Below are positions 25,686-33,556 of a stretch of 34,527 bases of DNA, in pieces. Under the pieces are notes generated by a model. The model was given only the letters and a program-made list of their open reading frames with translations, was not told where the DNA came from and did no database searches. This DNA comes from Gemmatimonadales bacterium (GTDB lineage Bacteria; Gemmatimonadota; Gemmatimonadetes; Palauibacterales; Palauibacteraceae): assembly GCA_009838765.1 (NCBI GenBank), contig VXQX01000001.1, positions 1 through 34,527 on the forward strand. The letters run 5' to 3'. Position 1 is the stretch's first letter. Each line of letters starts with the position of its first letter. Position numbers and translations under genes: made by a program.

Positions 25686-26900
25686 CTACGGCCCGCTCCC
25701 GCTCGGCCAGGGCGGGCCTTGCTCGGCCGGCACGCGACCCATGCCCATGTACACGAACTTCTGGATCCGCTTCCCGTCGTACGTCTCGGTCGTGTAGACG
25801 TTGCCCCGCGAGTCCGTCGCGACGCTGTGGACGCCGATGAACTGGCCCGGCTGGCGGCCCCCGTCGCCGAACGTCGTCAGCACCTCGAGCGAGGCCCGAT
25901 CCATGACGTAGACGCGGTGGTTCGACCCGTCGGCGACGTACATGTACCGCTGTTCGGGATCGCGCGAGAAGGCGAGGTCCCACGTCGAACCGGCGCCGAG
26001 GGTCCGGGGCGCGATCATCGCCTCGTCCACGAACGTCCCGTCACGCTGGAAGACCTGGATCCGGTCGCTCGCGCGGTCGCAGACGTAGATCAGACCGTCG
26101 AGGGAAGGCTCCGCGCAGTGCACCGGCGTCCGGAACTGCTGGGACGGGGGCGCGTCCGGGTCGTAGAGGGCTGGCGGGGTGTCGTCCGGCGCGTTGCCGT
26201 AGGCGCCCCAGTAGCGCTTGAAGGCGCCGGTCGAGGCGTCGAGCACCGCCACGCGGCGGCCGCCGTAGCCGTCCGCGACGTAGGCCTCGTTGGCCTCCGC
26301 ATCGAAGCCGACCTCCGCCACCCGGTTGAAGCGCGCCTCGCTGTGGCTGTCGGGCTCCGTCCCCAACTGCGGCTGCCCGTACGAAGCGAGGAACTCGCCA
26401 TCGCGCGAGAACTTGAGGATGTGCGAGTCGCTTGCCCCGTTGCCGCCGATCCAGATGTTGTCCATGTGGTCGACGGTGATCCCGTGGTTCGACTCGGGCC
26501 ACACGTAGTCATCGGAGGGACCTCCCCACGAGTTCACGAGATTGCCCCCGGGATCGAACACGAGCACTTCCGGGGCCGCCCGGCAGCACTCGCTGGTCGG
26601 CGGATCCGCGTCGAGTCCCAGCTCCGTGCCGGGGTTGATCGAGGCGCGGCGATGGATGATGAACACATGGTCGCGGGAATCCACGCCGACGCCGACCGTG
26701 GAGCCGAGCAGCCAGTGTTCCGGCAGGGGCTTGGGCCAGAAGGGGTCGACTTCGAACATCGGCGCCTCGACGACCTGTCCCTCGCCGGCCGAGCCCGCGG
26801 CAGCCGAGCCCGCGTCGTCCATCGCGGCCTGCCCGCAGGCGAGCGCGATCACGGCGCCGGCCACCGCGCCGCCGATGAGGGTTCGCCGCTTGCCGTTCAT
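25686..26900 (-). CDS. NHL-repeat beta-propeller lipoprotein (copy 2)
   Basis: A 404-residue probable lipoprotein: MNGKRRTLIGGAVAGAVIALACG gives a lipobox at LAC. A six-bladed NHL-type propeller follows, with blade motifs such as GVGVDSRDHVFIIHR, GITVDHMDNIWIGGNG, SHILKFSRDGEFLASYGQP, YVADGYGGRRVAVLDASTG and SVATDSRGNVYTTETYDGKRIQKF. The fold resembles peptidyl-alpha-hydroxyglycine amidating lyase-like propellers, but I cannot confirm that chemistry. The adjacent gene at 26929-28128 is a close paralogue, 28 bases away, so this is a tandem duplication. It is the downstream member of the pair. Extra residues near the N-terminus and in the C-terminal tail distinguish it. Confidence 0.85.
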   Translation of the reverse strand: MNGKRRTLIGGAVAGAVIALACGQAAMDDAGSAAAGSAGEGQVVEAPMFEVDPFWPKPLPEHWLLGSTVGVGVDSRDHVFIIHRRASINPGTELGLDADPPTSECCRAAPEVLVFDPGGNLVNSWGGPSDDYVWPESNHGITVDHMDNIWIGGNGASDSHILKFSRDGEFLASYGQPQLGTEPDSHSEARFNRVAEVGFDAEANEAYVADGYGGRRVAVLDASTGAFKRYWGAYGNAPDDTPPALYDPDAPPSQQFRTPVHCAEPSLDGLIYVCDRASDRIQVFQRDGTFVDEAMIAPRTLGAGSTWDLAFSRDPEQRYMYVADGSNHRVYVMDRASLEVLTTFGDGGRQPGQFIGVHSVATDSRGNVYTTETYDGKRIQKFVYMGMGRVPAEQGPPWPSGSGP

Positions 26901-26928
26901 GGCTGTACCTCCTCGCCGGTCCTTCCGT

Positions 26929-28128
26929 TTACTGGTCGCCGCGGGGCCAGGGCGGCCCCTGGTGCTCGGCCGGCACCGGGCCCATGCCCATGTACACGAA
27001 CTTCTGGACCCGCTTCCCCGCGTACGTCTCGGTCGTGTAGATGTTGCCCCTGGAGTCGGTTGCGATGCTGTGCACGCCGATGAACTGACCCGGCTGGCGC
27101 CCGCCGTCGCCGAAGCTCGTCACAACTTCCAGCGACGCTCGGTGCACCACGTAGACCTTCATGTTCTTGCCATCGGCGACGTACATCCAGGTCTGCTCGG
27201 GGTCGCGCGAAAAGGCGATGTCCCAGACCGATCCGTCACCTCTGGTACGCGGCGCGATCTGCACCTCGTTGACGTACGTCCCGTCCGCCTGGAAGACCTG
27301 GATCCGGTCGTTCGCACGGTCGCACACGTACACCAACCCATCGAGCGTCGGCTCTGCGCAGTGAACGGGCGTGCGGAACTGCTGGATGAGCGGCGCGTCC
27401 GGATCGTAGGGCGGCGTCGGCGTGTCATCCGGCGCGTTGCCGTAGGCGCCCCAGTAGCGCTTGAAGGCGCCCGTCGAGGCGTCCAACACCGCCACGCGGC
27501 GACCCCCGTAGCCATCGGCGAGATAGGCTTCGTTGGCCTCGGCGTCGAAGGCGAGCTTGGCCACTCGGTTGAAGCGCGTCTGGCTGTGGCTGTCGGGCTC
27601 GCGTCCCGCCTCCGGCTCCCCGTACGAGGCCAGGAACTCGCCATCCCGAGAGAACTTCAGGATGTGCGTGTCGTTCGGCCCGTTGCCGCCGATCCACAGG
27701 TTGTCCATGTGGTCGGCCGTGATCCCGTGGTTCGAACCGGGCCACACGTACCCGTCGGAGGGACCGCCCCACGAATTGACGAGATTTCCCTCGGGATCGA
27801 ACTCAAGCACTTCCGGCGCGGCGCTGCAGCAATCGCCCGTCGGAGGATCGACGTCCGCGCCCAGCTCGGTCCGCTCATCGATCGAGGCGCGCCGATGGAT
27901 GATGAAGACGTGATCGCGGGAGTCCACGGCGACTCCGATGGTCGATCCAAGCAGCCAGTGGTCCGGCAAGGGCTTCGGCCAGAACGGATCCACCTCGAAC
28001 ATCGGCGCCTCCACCCCCTGCCCCGTACTCGCCGCAGCGCCGTCGTTCATGGCAGCCTGGCCGCATGCGAGGGCGATGGCGATGCCCGCGACCGCCCCGA
28101 GAATGAGGATCCGCCGCTTCCCGTTCAT
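26929..28128 (-). CDS. NHL-repeat beta-propeller lipoprotein (copy 1)
   Basis: A 399-residue probable lipoprotein (MNGKRRILILGAVAGIAIALACG, lipobox at LAC) and the upstream member of the tandem pair. It matches copy 2 through nearly its whole length; by eye about four residues in five agree, with runs such as APMFEVDPFWPKPLP and GRRVAVLDASTGAFKRYWGA shared exactly. The shared CxxAEP (HCAEP) and ECC/DCC positions are conserved. A good Shine-Dalgarno, AAGGAGAG, lies six bases before the ATG. Function is unknown beyond a periplasmic or surface propeller; both copies look intact and so are presumably both used. Confidence 0.85.
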   Translation of the reverse strand: MNGKRRILILGAVAGIAIALACGQAAMNDGAAASTGQGVEAPMFEVDPFWPKPLPDHWLLGSTIGVAVDSRDHVFIIHRRASIDERTELGADVDPPTGDCCSAAPEVLEFDPEGNLVNSWGGPSDGYVWPGSNHGITADHMDNLWIGGNGPNDTHILKFSRDGEFLASYGEPEAGREPDSHSQTRFNRVAKLAFDAEANEAYLADGYGGRRVAVLDASTGAFKRYWGAYGNAPDDTPTPPYDPDAPLIQQFRTPVHCAEPTLDGLVYVCDRANDRIQVFQADGTYVNEVQIAPRTRGDGSVWDIAFSRDPEQTWMYVADGKNMKVYVVHRASLEVVTSFGDGGRQPGQFIGVHSIATDSRGNIYTTETYAGKRVQKFVYMGMGPVPAEHQGPPWPRGDQ

Positions 28129-28144
28129 GGCCGTCTCTCCTTGC

Positions 28145-28166
28145 CGCTCCTGAGTCGCTCCTGAGT
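28145..28166. repeat. Perfect 11-base tandem repeat in the NHL-pair leader
   Basis: CGCTCCTGAGT is present twice in succession (28145-28155 and 28156-28166), 17 bases upstream of the copy 1 start on the minus strand. Read on that strand each unit contains AGGAGCG, so it duplicates a Shine-Dalgarno-like element. It could be a replication slip or a regulator site. The rest of the 28129-28332 gap shows no gene. Confidence 0.6.
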
Positions 28167-28332
28167 TGTCCCGGTCGCTGTTTCGCTCGACCGGCTCACG
28201 CTTCGATTCACGCTATGCGCGCCATCCGGTTTCGTCCAGACATCCGCCGGGGTCGACGGCGGAAGCCGGCGGCACCATCGTTTGGAACCGGCCGGTCACT
28301 TTCTCCCGACCTCATGCATCCGGGGATCGACG

Positions 28333-29745
28333 ATGAAACCAGGCAACGCACGGCGCCGAACCCTGTACCTGGTGACGGGGTTCGTGTTGGCCTTCTACGG
28401 CCTTTCGGGTCTGGTCGGCGCGCTGCGGGGCGCGGCGACTTCCGCGGCCGAGGGGGCGGACGTGCCGGCGGTTCCGCACGAGATTCCGGCGGATGTGACG
28501 GTGCAGGCGTTCGTCACGCCGGAGGGTTCCCGGCTCCGCTTCCTCGTGCGGGCGCCGCTCGAAGCAATGCGGGACATCGAATTCCCCCAGTACGGACTCG
28601 GGTACCTGGACCTGGAGGCGGCGGATCCGTTCCTCCGCGACGCGGCGCAACTCTGGCTCGCCGACTACGTGGCGTTCTACGAGGAGGATCGACGCCTGGA
28701 GGCGCCGCGCATCGTGGCGACCCGCGTCTCGCTCCCCTCGGACCGGTCCTTCGCCAGCTACGAGGCGGCGCTGGCGCACTTCGACGACCCGCCGCTCGAC
28801 CCCGGGCTGCAGCTCCCGTGGCGGCAGGCGCTGCTCGACGTATTGCTGGAGTACGATATCGAGTCGGACGAGTCCCGTTTCTCGATCGACCCGGGCTTCG
28901 CGCACCTCGGCCTGCGTACGGTCACGGTGCTTCGCCTGCGGCCGCCGGACCGTCCGGAGCGTGCCTTCCAGTACGTCGGCGACCCCGGGCTCGTGCGGCT
29001 CGACCCGCGCTGGCACCAGGCGGCGCTGCGCTTCGTGTCGCTCGGCTTCACCCACATCCTCGACGGGATCGACCACCTCCTCTTCCTCCTCTGCCTCGTC
29101 ATCCCGCTGCGGACGCTGTGGGGTCTGGTTCCGGTCATCACCTCCTTCACGATCGCGCACTCGATCACGCTCATCGCCTCCGCCTTCGGGATCGCGCCGC
29201 GGGCGCTCTGGTTCCCGCCCCTGATCGAAACCCTCATCGCACTCTCGATCGTGTACATGGCGCTCGAGAACATCGTCGGGGCGAAACCGCGGAAGCGGTG
29301 GCTACTCGCATTCGGGTTCGGACTCGTGCACGGGTTCGGCTTCTCGTTCGCGCTCAGCGAGTCGCTGCAGTTCGCGGGCGGACACCTGCTCGCTTCCCTG
29401 CTCGCGTTCAACGTGGGCGTGGAGCTGGGGCAACTCGTCGTGGTCGCGGTCGCCGTGCCGGTGGTCGAAGTACTGTTCCGCAAGGTGGTGGCGGAACGGA
29501 TGGGTACGATCATCGGGTCGGCTCTGCTGGCGCACACGGGCTGGCACTGGATGACGGACCGGGGCTCCGATCTGCTGGCCTACCGCTTCACGTGGCCCGC
29601 CGTCGACGGTGCGCTGGGCGCGGCGCTCATGCGCTGGGGGGCGCTGGCGCTGATCGTGGTGGGCGCGGCGTGGGCGATCAGCGGACCCTTCGGGCGGCTG
29701 GCGGCGAAAGCGAAGGGGGGCGGCCGGACCCCGCTGGCGGAGTAG
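28333..29745 (+). CDS. HupE/UreJ-like membrane protein
   Basis: A 470-residue membrane protein. Residues 1-40 hold an N-terminal membrane segment (LYLVTGFVLAFYGLSGLVGAL). Residues about 45-225 are a soluble, probably periplasmic beta-rich region. The C-terminal half has about six membrane segments with HILDGIDHLLFLLCL, FTIAHSITLIASAFG and GFGLVHGFGFSFALSE, the His/Asp motifs of the HupE/UreJ_2 family. HupE and UreJ are linked to nickel or cobalt supply of hydrogenase and urease, but many family members occur without those enzymes, as here. The ATG at 28333 is chosen because an upstream start at 28282 adds residues with no family match. It begins a same-strand run to 33170. Confidence 0.8.
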   Translation: MKPGNARRRTLYLVTGFVLAFYGLSGLVGALRGAATSAAEGADVPAVPHEIPADVTVQAFVTPEGSRLRFLVRAPLEAMRDIEFPQYGLGYLDLEAADPFLRDAAQLWLADYVAFYEEDRRLEAPRIVATRVSLPSDRSFASYEAALAHFDDPPLDPGLQLPWRQALLDVLLEYDIESDESRFSIDPGFAHLGLRTVTVLRLRPPDRPERAFQYVGDPGLVRLDPRWHQAALRFVSLGFTHILDGIDHLLFLLCLVIPLRTLWGLVPVITSFTIAHSITLIASAFGIAPRALWFPPLIETLIALSIVYMALENIVGAKPRKRWLLAFGFGLVHGFGFSFALSESLQFAGGHLLASLLAFNVGVELGQLVVVAVAVPVVEVLFRKVVAERMGTIIGSALLAHTGWHWMTDRGSDLLAYRFTWPAVDGALGAALMRWGALALIVVGAAWAISGPFGRLAAKAKGGGRTPLAE

Positions 29746-29774
29746 CCCCGTCCGGCGCGTCCGGTTGCGCCGCC

Positions 29775-29831
29775 TGCCCGTCTTGCCCGTCTTGCCCGTC
29801 ACGTCCCATCGTTTTTGGTGCTACAACGATG
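29775..29831. repeat. 9-base tandem repeat and nearby hairpin upstream of the third NHL gene
   Basis: TGCCCGTCT is repeated at 29775 and 29784, with a third near-copy TGCCCGTCA at 29793. Just downstream, CATCGTT (29807-29813) and AACGATG (29825-29831) form a 7-base inverted repeat with an 11-base loop that contains TTTTTGG. The hairpin may end the hupE transcript or control the next gene. Confidence 0.5.
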
Positions 29832-29864
29832 CGGATGGCGCGGACCGGAAGGACAGGAGGACGG

Positions 29865-30902
29865 ATGCGAAGACGGATGCAGAGCACCGGGCGAATCGGA
29901 CTCGTCGCGGTACTCGCGCTCACGACGGCCGCCGCGGGGGCCGGCTCGCTCGCGGCGCAGTTGACGGCGCCGAACCCGTACAGGGCCATGGACGGCTGGG
30001 GACAGCTTCCCGACGGACGCACCTGGGGCGCGACCAGCGCCGTCTACCCCGCCCCGGACGGCGAGCACATCTGGGTCGGCGAGCGGTGCGGCGCGAACCT
30101 GTGCGTCGAGAGCGACGTAGATCCGATCCTGCTCTTCGATACCGAGGGGAATGTCGTGCGGAGCTTCGGCTCGGGACTCATCGCGTGGCCGCACGGAATG
30201 TTCGTCGAGGAGGACGGCAGCGTGTGGGTGGCCGACGCCGTGGGATACGCGCCCGTGCCGGAGGGCTGGGGACACGTCGTCTACAAGTTCAGCCCCGAAG
30301 GCGAGGTCTTGATGGTGCTGGGGGAGAAGGGCGTGGCGGGGGACGGCCCGCACCACTTCAACAAGCCGTCGGACATCATCATCGCGCCGGACGGCAGCAT
30401 CTTCGTGGCGGACGGACACGACGCTGGCGGCAACAACCGCATCGTGAAGTTCGCGCCCGATGGCACCTTCCTCATGGAATGGGGGCGCGCGGGCACGGCG
30501 AACGGCGAGTTCCTCGACCCGCACGCGCTCGCGATGGATTCGCAGGGACGCCTCTTCGTCGGCGACCGCGGCAACAGTCGCGTCCAGGTCTTCGACCAGG
30601 AGGGGAACCACCTCGAGACGTGGCACCAGTTCGGACGGCCGAGCGGGCTGTTCATCGACGAGGAGGATGTCCTCTACTCGACGGACTCCGAGTCCAACGC
30701 GCGCCGCAACAAGGGGTGGCTCCGCGGCATCTACATCGGCGACGCGGCGACCGGCTGGGTGACGACCTTCATCCCGGATCCCGAGCCCAACCAGGACGCG
30801 TCCGGCACGAGCGGGGCCGAGGGGATCGCGGTCGACGCGCACGGCAACCTCTACGGGGCCGAGGTCGGACCCCGACAGATGAGAAAGTACATCCGGCGGT
30901 AG
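29865..30902 (+). CDS. Secreted NHL-repeat six-bladed propeller protein
   Basis: A 345-residue exported protein with a signal peptide (MRRRMQSTGRIGLVAVLALTTAAAGAGSLAAQ). NHL blades are visible as GMFVEEDGSVWVADAVG, VVYKFSPEGEVLMVLGEKG, DIIIAPDGSIFVADGHD, IVKFAPDGTFLMEWG, ALAMDSQGRLFVGDRGNSRVQVFDQEG and GIAVDAHGNLYGAEVGP. It is a more distant relative of the two lipoproteins at 25686-28128 and lacks their lipobox. The ATG at 29865 follows AGGAGG by four bases. Peptidyl-amidating-lyase-like propellers share this architecture; activity is not demonstrated. The lectin-like gene follows after 34 bases. Confidence 0.85.
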   Translation: MRRRMQSTGRIGLVAVLALTTAAAGAGSLAAQLTAPNPYRAMDGWGQLPDGRTWGATSAVYPAPDGEHIWVGERCGANLCVESDVDPILLFDTEGNVVRSFGSGLIAWPHGMFVEEDGSVWVADAVGYAPVPEGWGHVVYKFSPEGEVLMVLGEKGVAGDGPHHFNKPSDIIIAPDGSIFVADGHDAGGNNRIVKFAPDGTFLMEWGRAGTANGEFLDPHALAMDSQGRLFVGDRGNSRVQVFDQEGNHLETWHQFGRPSGLFIDEEDVLYSTDSESNARRNKGWLRGIYIGDAATGWVTTFIPDPEPNQDASGTSGAEGIAVDAHGNLYGAEVGPRQMRKYIRR

Positions 30903-30936
30903 CGGGAGCCGGCCACCACCAGCGCGGGAGTCGAAG

Positions 30937-31620
30937 ATGAGACGCACGATCGGTTTCATGGCTCTTCTGTTCGCGTTCGGCGCGAGCGGAGCGGCGGCGC
31001 AGGACGACAACATCAGCTTCTTCATCACCAGCTCGAATCCGGGGGACGGCGCGGATCTCGGCGGCATCGAGGGCGCGGACGCCTACTGCGAGACGCTGGC
31101 CGCGGCGGCGGGACTGCCCGACCGCATGTGGCGGGCCTACCTCAGCACGACGGGCGCGGGCGGCGTGAACGCGCGCGACCGGATCGGGGACGGGCCCTGG
31201 TTCAACCACGCGGGCACGATGATCGCCCGGGACGTCGAACACCTGCACAGCAACGGTCCGAACCTGACCAAGACCACGATCCTCACCGAGAACGGAAATG
31301 AGGTGAACGGGCGGGGCGACCAGCCGAACCAGCACGACATCCTCACCGGGACGCTGATGAACGGCATGGCCGCCTCGGACGTGGACGGCGACACGACGTG
31401 CCACAACTGGACGTCGAGCGGCGAGGGAAGCGCGCTCGTGGGGCACCACGACCGGATCGGAGGCGGACAGAACCCGACCTCGTGGAACGAGGCGCACGGG
31501 TCGCGGGGCTGCAGCCTCGATGATCTGCGGGGGACGGGCGGCGACGGCCGCTTCTACTGCTTCGCCACGGACGGACCGGGCGGCGTGGGCGCGTTCGCGC
31601 TGCGCCAGCGGGCGAACTGA
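30937..31620 (+). CDS. Secreted lectin-like protein
   Basis: A 227-residue exported protein with a signal peptide (MRRTIGFMALLFAFGASGAAAQ). The mature part begins DDNISFFITSSNPGDGADLGG and has GADAYCETLA, RMWRAYLSTTGAGGVNARDRIG, DTTCHNWTSSGEGSALVGHHDR and GCSLDDLRGTGGDGRFYCFA. The four Cys, the WRAYLS strand and the CxNWTS-like motif match bacterial proteins annotated as lectin or collagen-NC10-like, with a C-type-lectin fold. Ligand is unknown. The stop codon TGA is embedded in CTGA, whose CTG starts the following flavoprotein gene. Confidence 0.75.
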   Translation: MRRTIGFMALLFAFGASGAAAQDDNISFFITSSNPGDGADLGGIEGADAYCETLAAAAGLPDRMWRAYLSTTGAGGVNARDRIGDGPWFNHAGTMIARDVEHLHSNGPNLTKTTILTENGNEVNGRGDQPNQHDILTGTLMNGMAASDVDGDTTCHNWTSSGEGSALVGHHDRIGGGQNPTSWNEAHGSRGCSLDDLRGTGGDGRFYCFATDGPGGVGAFALRQRAN

Positions 31621-33170
31621 GCCGGCCGGACAGACACGTCCACGATGTCCTGATCGTCGGCGGCGGGCCGGCGGGCTGCGCCGCCGCGGCGTCGCTGGCG
31701 CGGCGCGGACACGATGTCGCGCTGATCACGCGGCCCGCCCCGCCGGCGAAATGGCTCGCCGAATCGATCCCCGGCTCGGCGCGAAAGCTCCTCGAACGCG
31801 TGGGAGCGCTGGAGACTCTGGACGCGGCGGGCTTCGTGCCGAACGAAGGCAACACCGTGTGGTGGGCCGGCGAGCCGCGGCGGGACGAACGGTTCGGGGC
31901 GCCCGAGCGCGGCTTCCATGCGGAGCGTGCGGCGCTGGAGGCCGCCTTCCACGACATGGCGCGCGAGACGGGCGCGCGCCTGGTGGCGGACGGGCCTGTG
32001 GTCGACCTGGCCTCCGGGCCCGACGGCTGGCGCGTGGCCACCTCGGCCGCGCGCTACCGGGGCCGCTGGGTGCTCGACGCCTCCGGCCGGGCCGGGGTGC
32101 TCGCCCGGCGCGGGCTCCGAACGCGCGAACGCGGCATCGCCACGCTCGCGCTCGTCGGCGGCTGGACCTCCGGCCGCGGCCACGCTCCGCCGGACCCCGG
32201 CTGTACGCTGATCGAGAGCTACCGGGACGGGTGGGCCTGGTCGGTGCCGACCTCGCCGCGTACCCGCTGCGTCACGGCGATGGTCGACCCGCGCCGCACG
32301 CACCTGGCGCGCGAGCGGGGCCTCGACGGCATGTGGCGCGCCGAACTGGCCAAAGCGGCGCGGCTCGGCCGGCGCCTCGAAGGAGGCCGGCTCGAAGGGC
32401 CCGTGCGGGCATGTCCCGCGTCGCTTTACGGGGCGACCTCTCACGGCCGGCCGGGCCTGCTCCTCGTCGGCGATGCCGGCTCCTTCATCGACCCCCTCTC
32501 CTCCTACGGCGTCAAGAAGGCGCTCGCCTCCGCCTGGCTCGCCGCGATCGTGACGCACACCGGGCTCGAGGACGACGCCATGGCCGGCCCCGCCTGCGAG
32601 TTGTACGACGACCGGGAACGCGAGGTATACCGCACCTACCGGGCGCTGTCCGTCCCCTTCCTCGAGCAGGCCTCCGCCGCGAACGGCCACGCGTTCTGGG
32701 AGGCTCGCCTGAACGCCGCGCGCACGGCGGGGGGCGGCATCCCGGAACCCGCTGCGGCGTCCGGAGCGCCCGGGATGCCGGAGCCCGGCGAGCGCTCGCT
32801 CGCCGAAGACCGGGCCGAGGCGTTCCTCGGCAGCGCGGAGGCGCGGGCGGCGTACGAGACCATCCGTGCGCTCCCCTCGGTGCGCCTGCGTCCGGCCGCC
32901 GGCCTCGAGATCGTCTCCCGCCCCGCCGTCGCGGGCGACCGGATCGCCCTCGAACCCCACCTCGTCTCCGAACGGCTGCCGGCCGGCGCGCGCTACGTGC
33001 GCAACGTCGACCTCCGCCGGCTCGTGGAAGTGGCGCCGGCGCTCGAACAGGTCCCCGACATCTACGAGGCCTACAACCGGAGCGCGGACCCCGCGCCGCT
33101 CCCCGACTTCCTCGCCGCCCTCGCGCTCACGGTCGGCGCCGGATTCCTGGACCTCACGAACGACCCGTGA
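31617..33170 (+). CDS. FAD-dependent oxidoreductase, halogenase-like, CTG start
   Basis: A 517-residue flavoprotein. It opens MSRPDRHVHDVLIVGGGPAGCAAAASLARRG, the Rossmann FAD-binding motif (GGGPAG, 15-20). The second FAD motif LLVGDAGSFIDP lies at about 282-293. GWAWSVP (205-211) resembles the WxWxIP motif of flavin-dependent halogenases, but this motif is also present in related monooxygenases. The first ATG, GTG or TTG in frame is GTG at 31800 (residue 62), which would delete the FAD-binding motif; CTG at 31617 overlaps the lectin stop as CTGA and restores it. So CTG is the strongly preferred start. Substrate unknown. Confidence 0.87.
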   Translation: MSRPDRHVHDVLIVGGGPAGCAAAASLARRGHDVALITRPAPPAKWLAESIPGSARKLLERVGALETLDAAGFVPNEGNTVWWAGEPRRDERFGAPERGFHAERAALEAAFHDMARETGARLVADGPVVDLASGPDGWRVATSAARYRGRWVLDASGRAGVLARRGLRTRERGIATLALVGGWTSGRGHAPPDPGCTLIESYRDGWAWSVPTSPRTRCVTAMVDPRRTHLARERGLDGMWRAELAKAARLGRRLEGGRLEGPVRACPASLYGATSHGRPGLLLVGDAGSFIDPLSSYGVKKALASAWLAAIVTHTGLEDDAMAGPACELYDDREREVYRTYRALSVPFLEQASAANGHAFWEARLNAARTAGGGIPEPAAASGAPGMPEPGERSLAEDRAEAFLGSAEARAAYETIRALPSVRLRPAAGLEIVSRPAVAGDRIALEPHLVSERLPAGARYVRNVDLRRLVEVAPALEQVPDIYEAYNRSADPAPLPDFLAALALTVGAGFLDLTNDP

Positions 33171-33199
33171 TGCCGACCGACGCCCGCCGCCGCACGCGA

Positions 33200-33215
33200 C
33201 CGGGCCACAGCCCGG
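33200..33215 (+). terminator. Candidate terminator after the FAD oxidoreductase gene
   Basis: CCGGGC (33200-33205) and GCCCGG (33210-33215) pair around a CACA loop, 30 bases past the stop, followed by CGCTCTTTGTC. The stem is perfect but the T-tract is short, so intrinsic termination is plausible rather than certain. Confidence 0.45.
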
Positions 33216-33243
33216 CGCTCTTTGTCCCTGTGTTTCGGTTTGA

Positions 33244-33272
33244 TTGTTGCAACTACGATTTATACGTACAAT
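33244..33272 (+). promoter_or_regulatory. Promoter of the brnTA locus
   Basis: TTGTTG (33244-33249) and TACAAT (33267-33272) are exactly 17 bases apart in the most AT-rich stretch of the region. ATTGT (33243-33247) and ACAAT (33268-33272) are inverted at its ends, as expected for an autoregulatory site, although no extended palindrome is seen. Transcription would start near 33279, almost on the presumed first codon of brnT. Confidence 0.6.
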
Positions 33273-33278
33273 AGCTCG

Positions 33279-33556
33279 ACGAAAGTCGAGTGGGACGAGG
33301 CCAAGAATCAGGCAACATCCGCAAGCACGGCATCGGGTTCGACACCGCCAAACGCATCTTCGAGGGGACCATCGCAACGTCCCCCGACCGACGCCACGAT
33401 TACGGTGAGGACCGCTACGTCAGCATCGGCCAGGTGGAGCCCGGAGCGCTGATCGTGGTTGCCCACACCGAGCGCGGTGGGCGCATTCGGCTGATCTCCG
33501 CCCGCCCCGCGTCACGGAAGGAAGGGAGAGCCTACCATGAGCGAACGCGACGATAG
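33279..33556 (+). pseudogene. brnT: BrnT toxin, frameshifted and without a normal start codon
   Basis: BrnT is an RNase toxin paired with BrnA. The 5' part reads KVEWDEAKNQA in one frame and continues NIRKHGIGFDTAKRIFEG in another, which together match the family consensus. A single base is missing between about 33311 and 33314. The rest, SPDRRHDYGEDRYVSIGQV and VVAHTERGGRIRLISAR, is intact. The codon expected to be ATG before KVEW is ACG (33279-33281), and no better start lies upstream except TTG at 33240, which precedes the promoter -10. Either the toxin has decayed or there are sequence errors. The end overlaps brnA by 20 bases. Confidence 0.8.

Noticed and set aside
25374-28164. Two long plus-strand open frames over the NHL genes
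   Set aside because: Both are shadows of the duplicated minus-strand propellers; their similarity to each other comes from the duplication itself.
28215-29750. Open frame running from upstream of the HupE/UreJ gene into the third NHL gene
   Set aside because: Only the part from 29865 has signal peptide and NHL repeats; the earlier part overlaps the HupE-like gene in another frame and has no recognisable content.
33300-33330. Programmed frameshift in brnT
   Set aside because: No slippery heptamer, downstream pseudoknot or internal Shine-Dalgarno is visible, and the start codon is also lost; decay or sequencing error is simpler.
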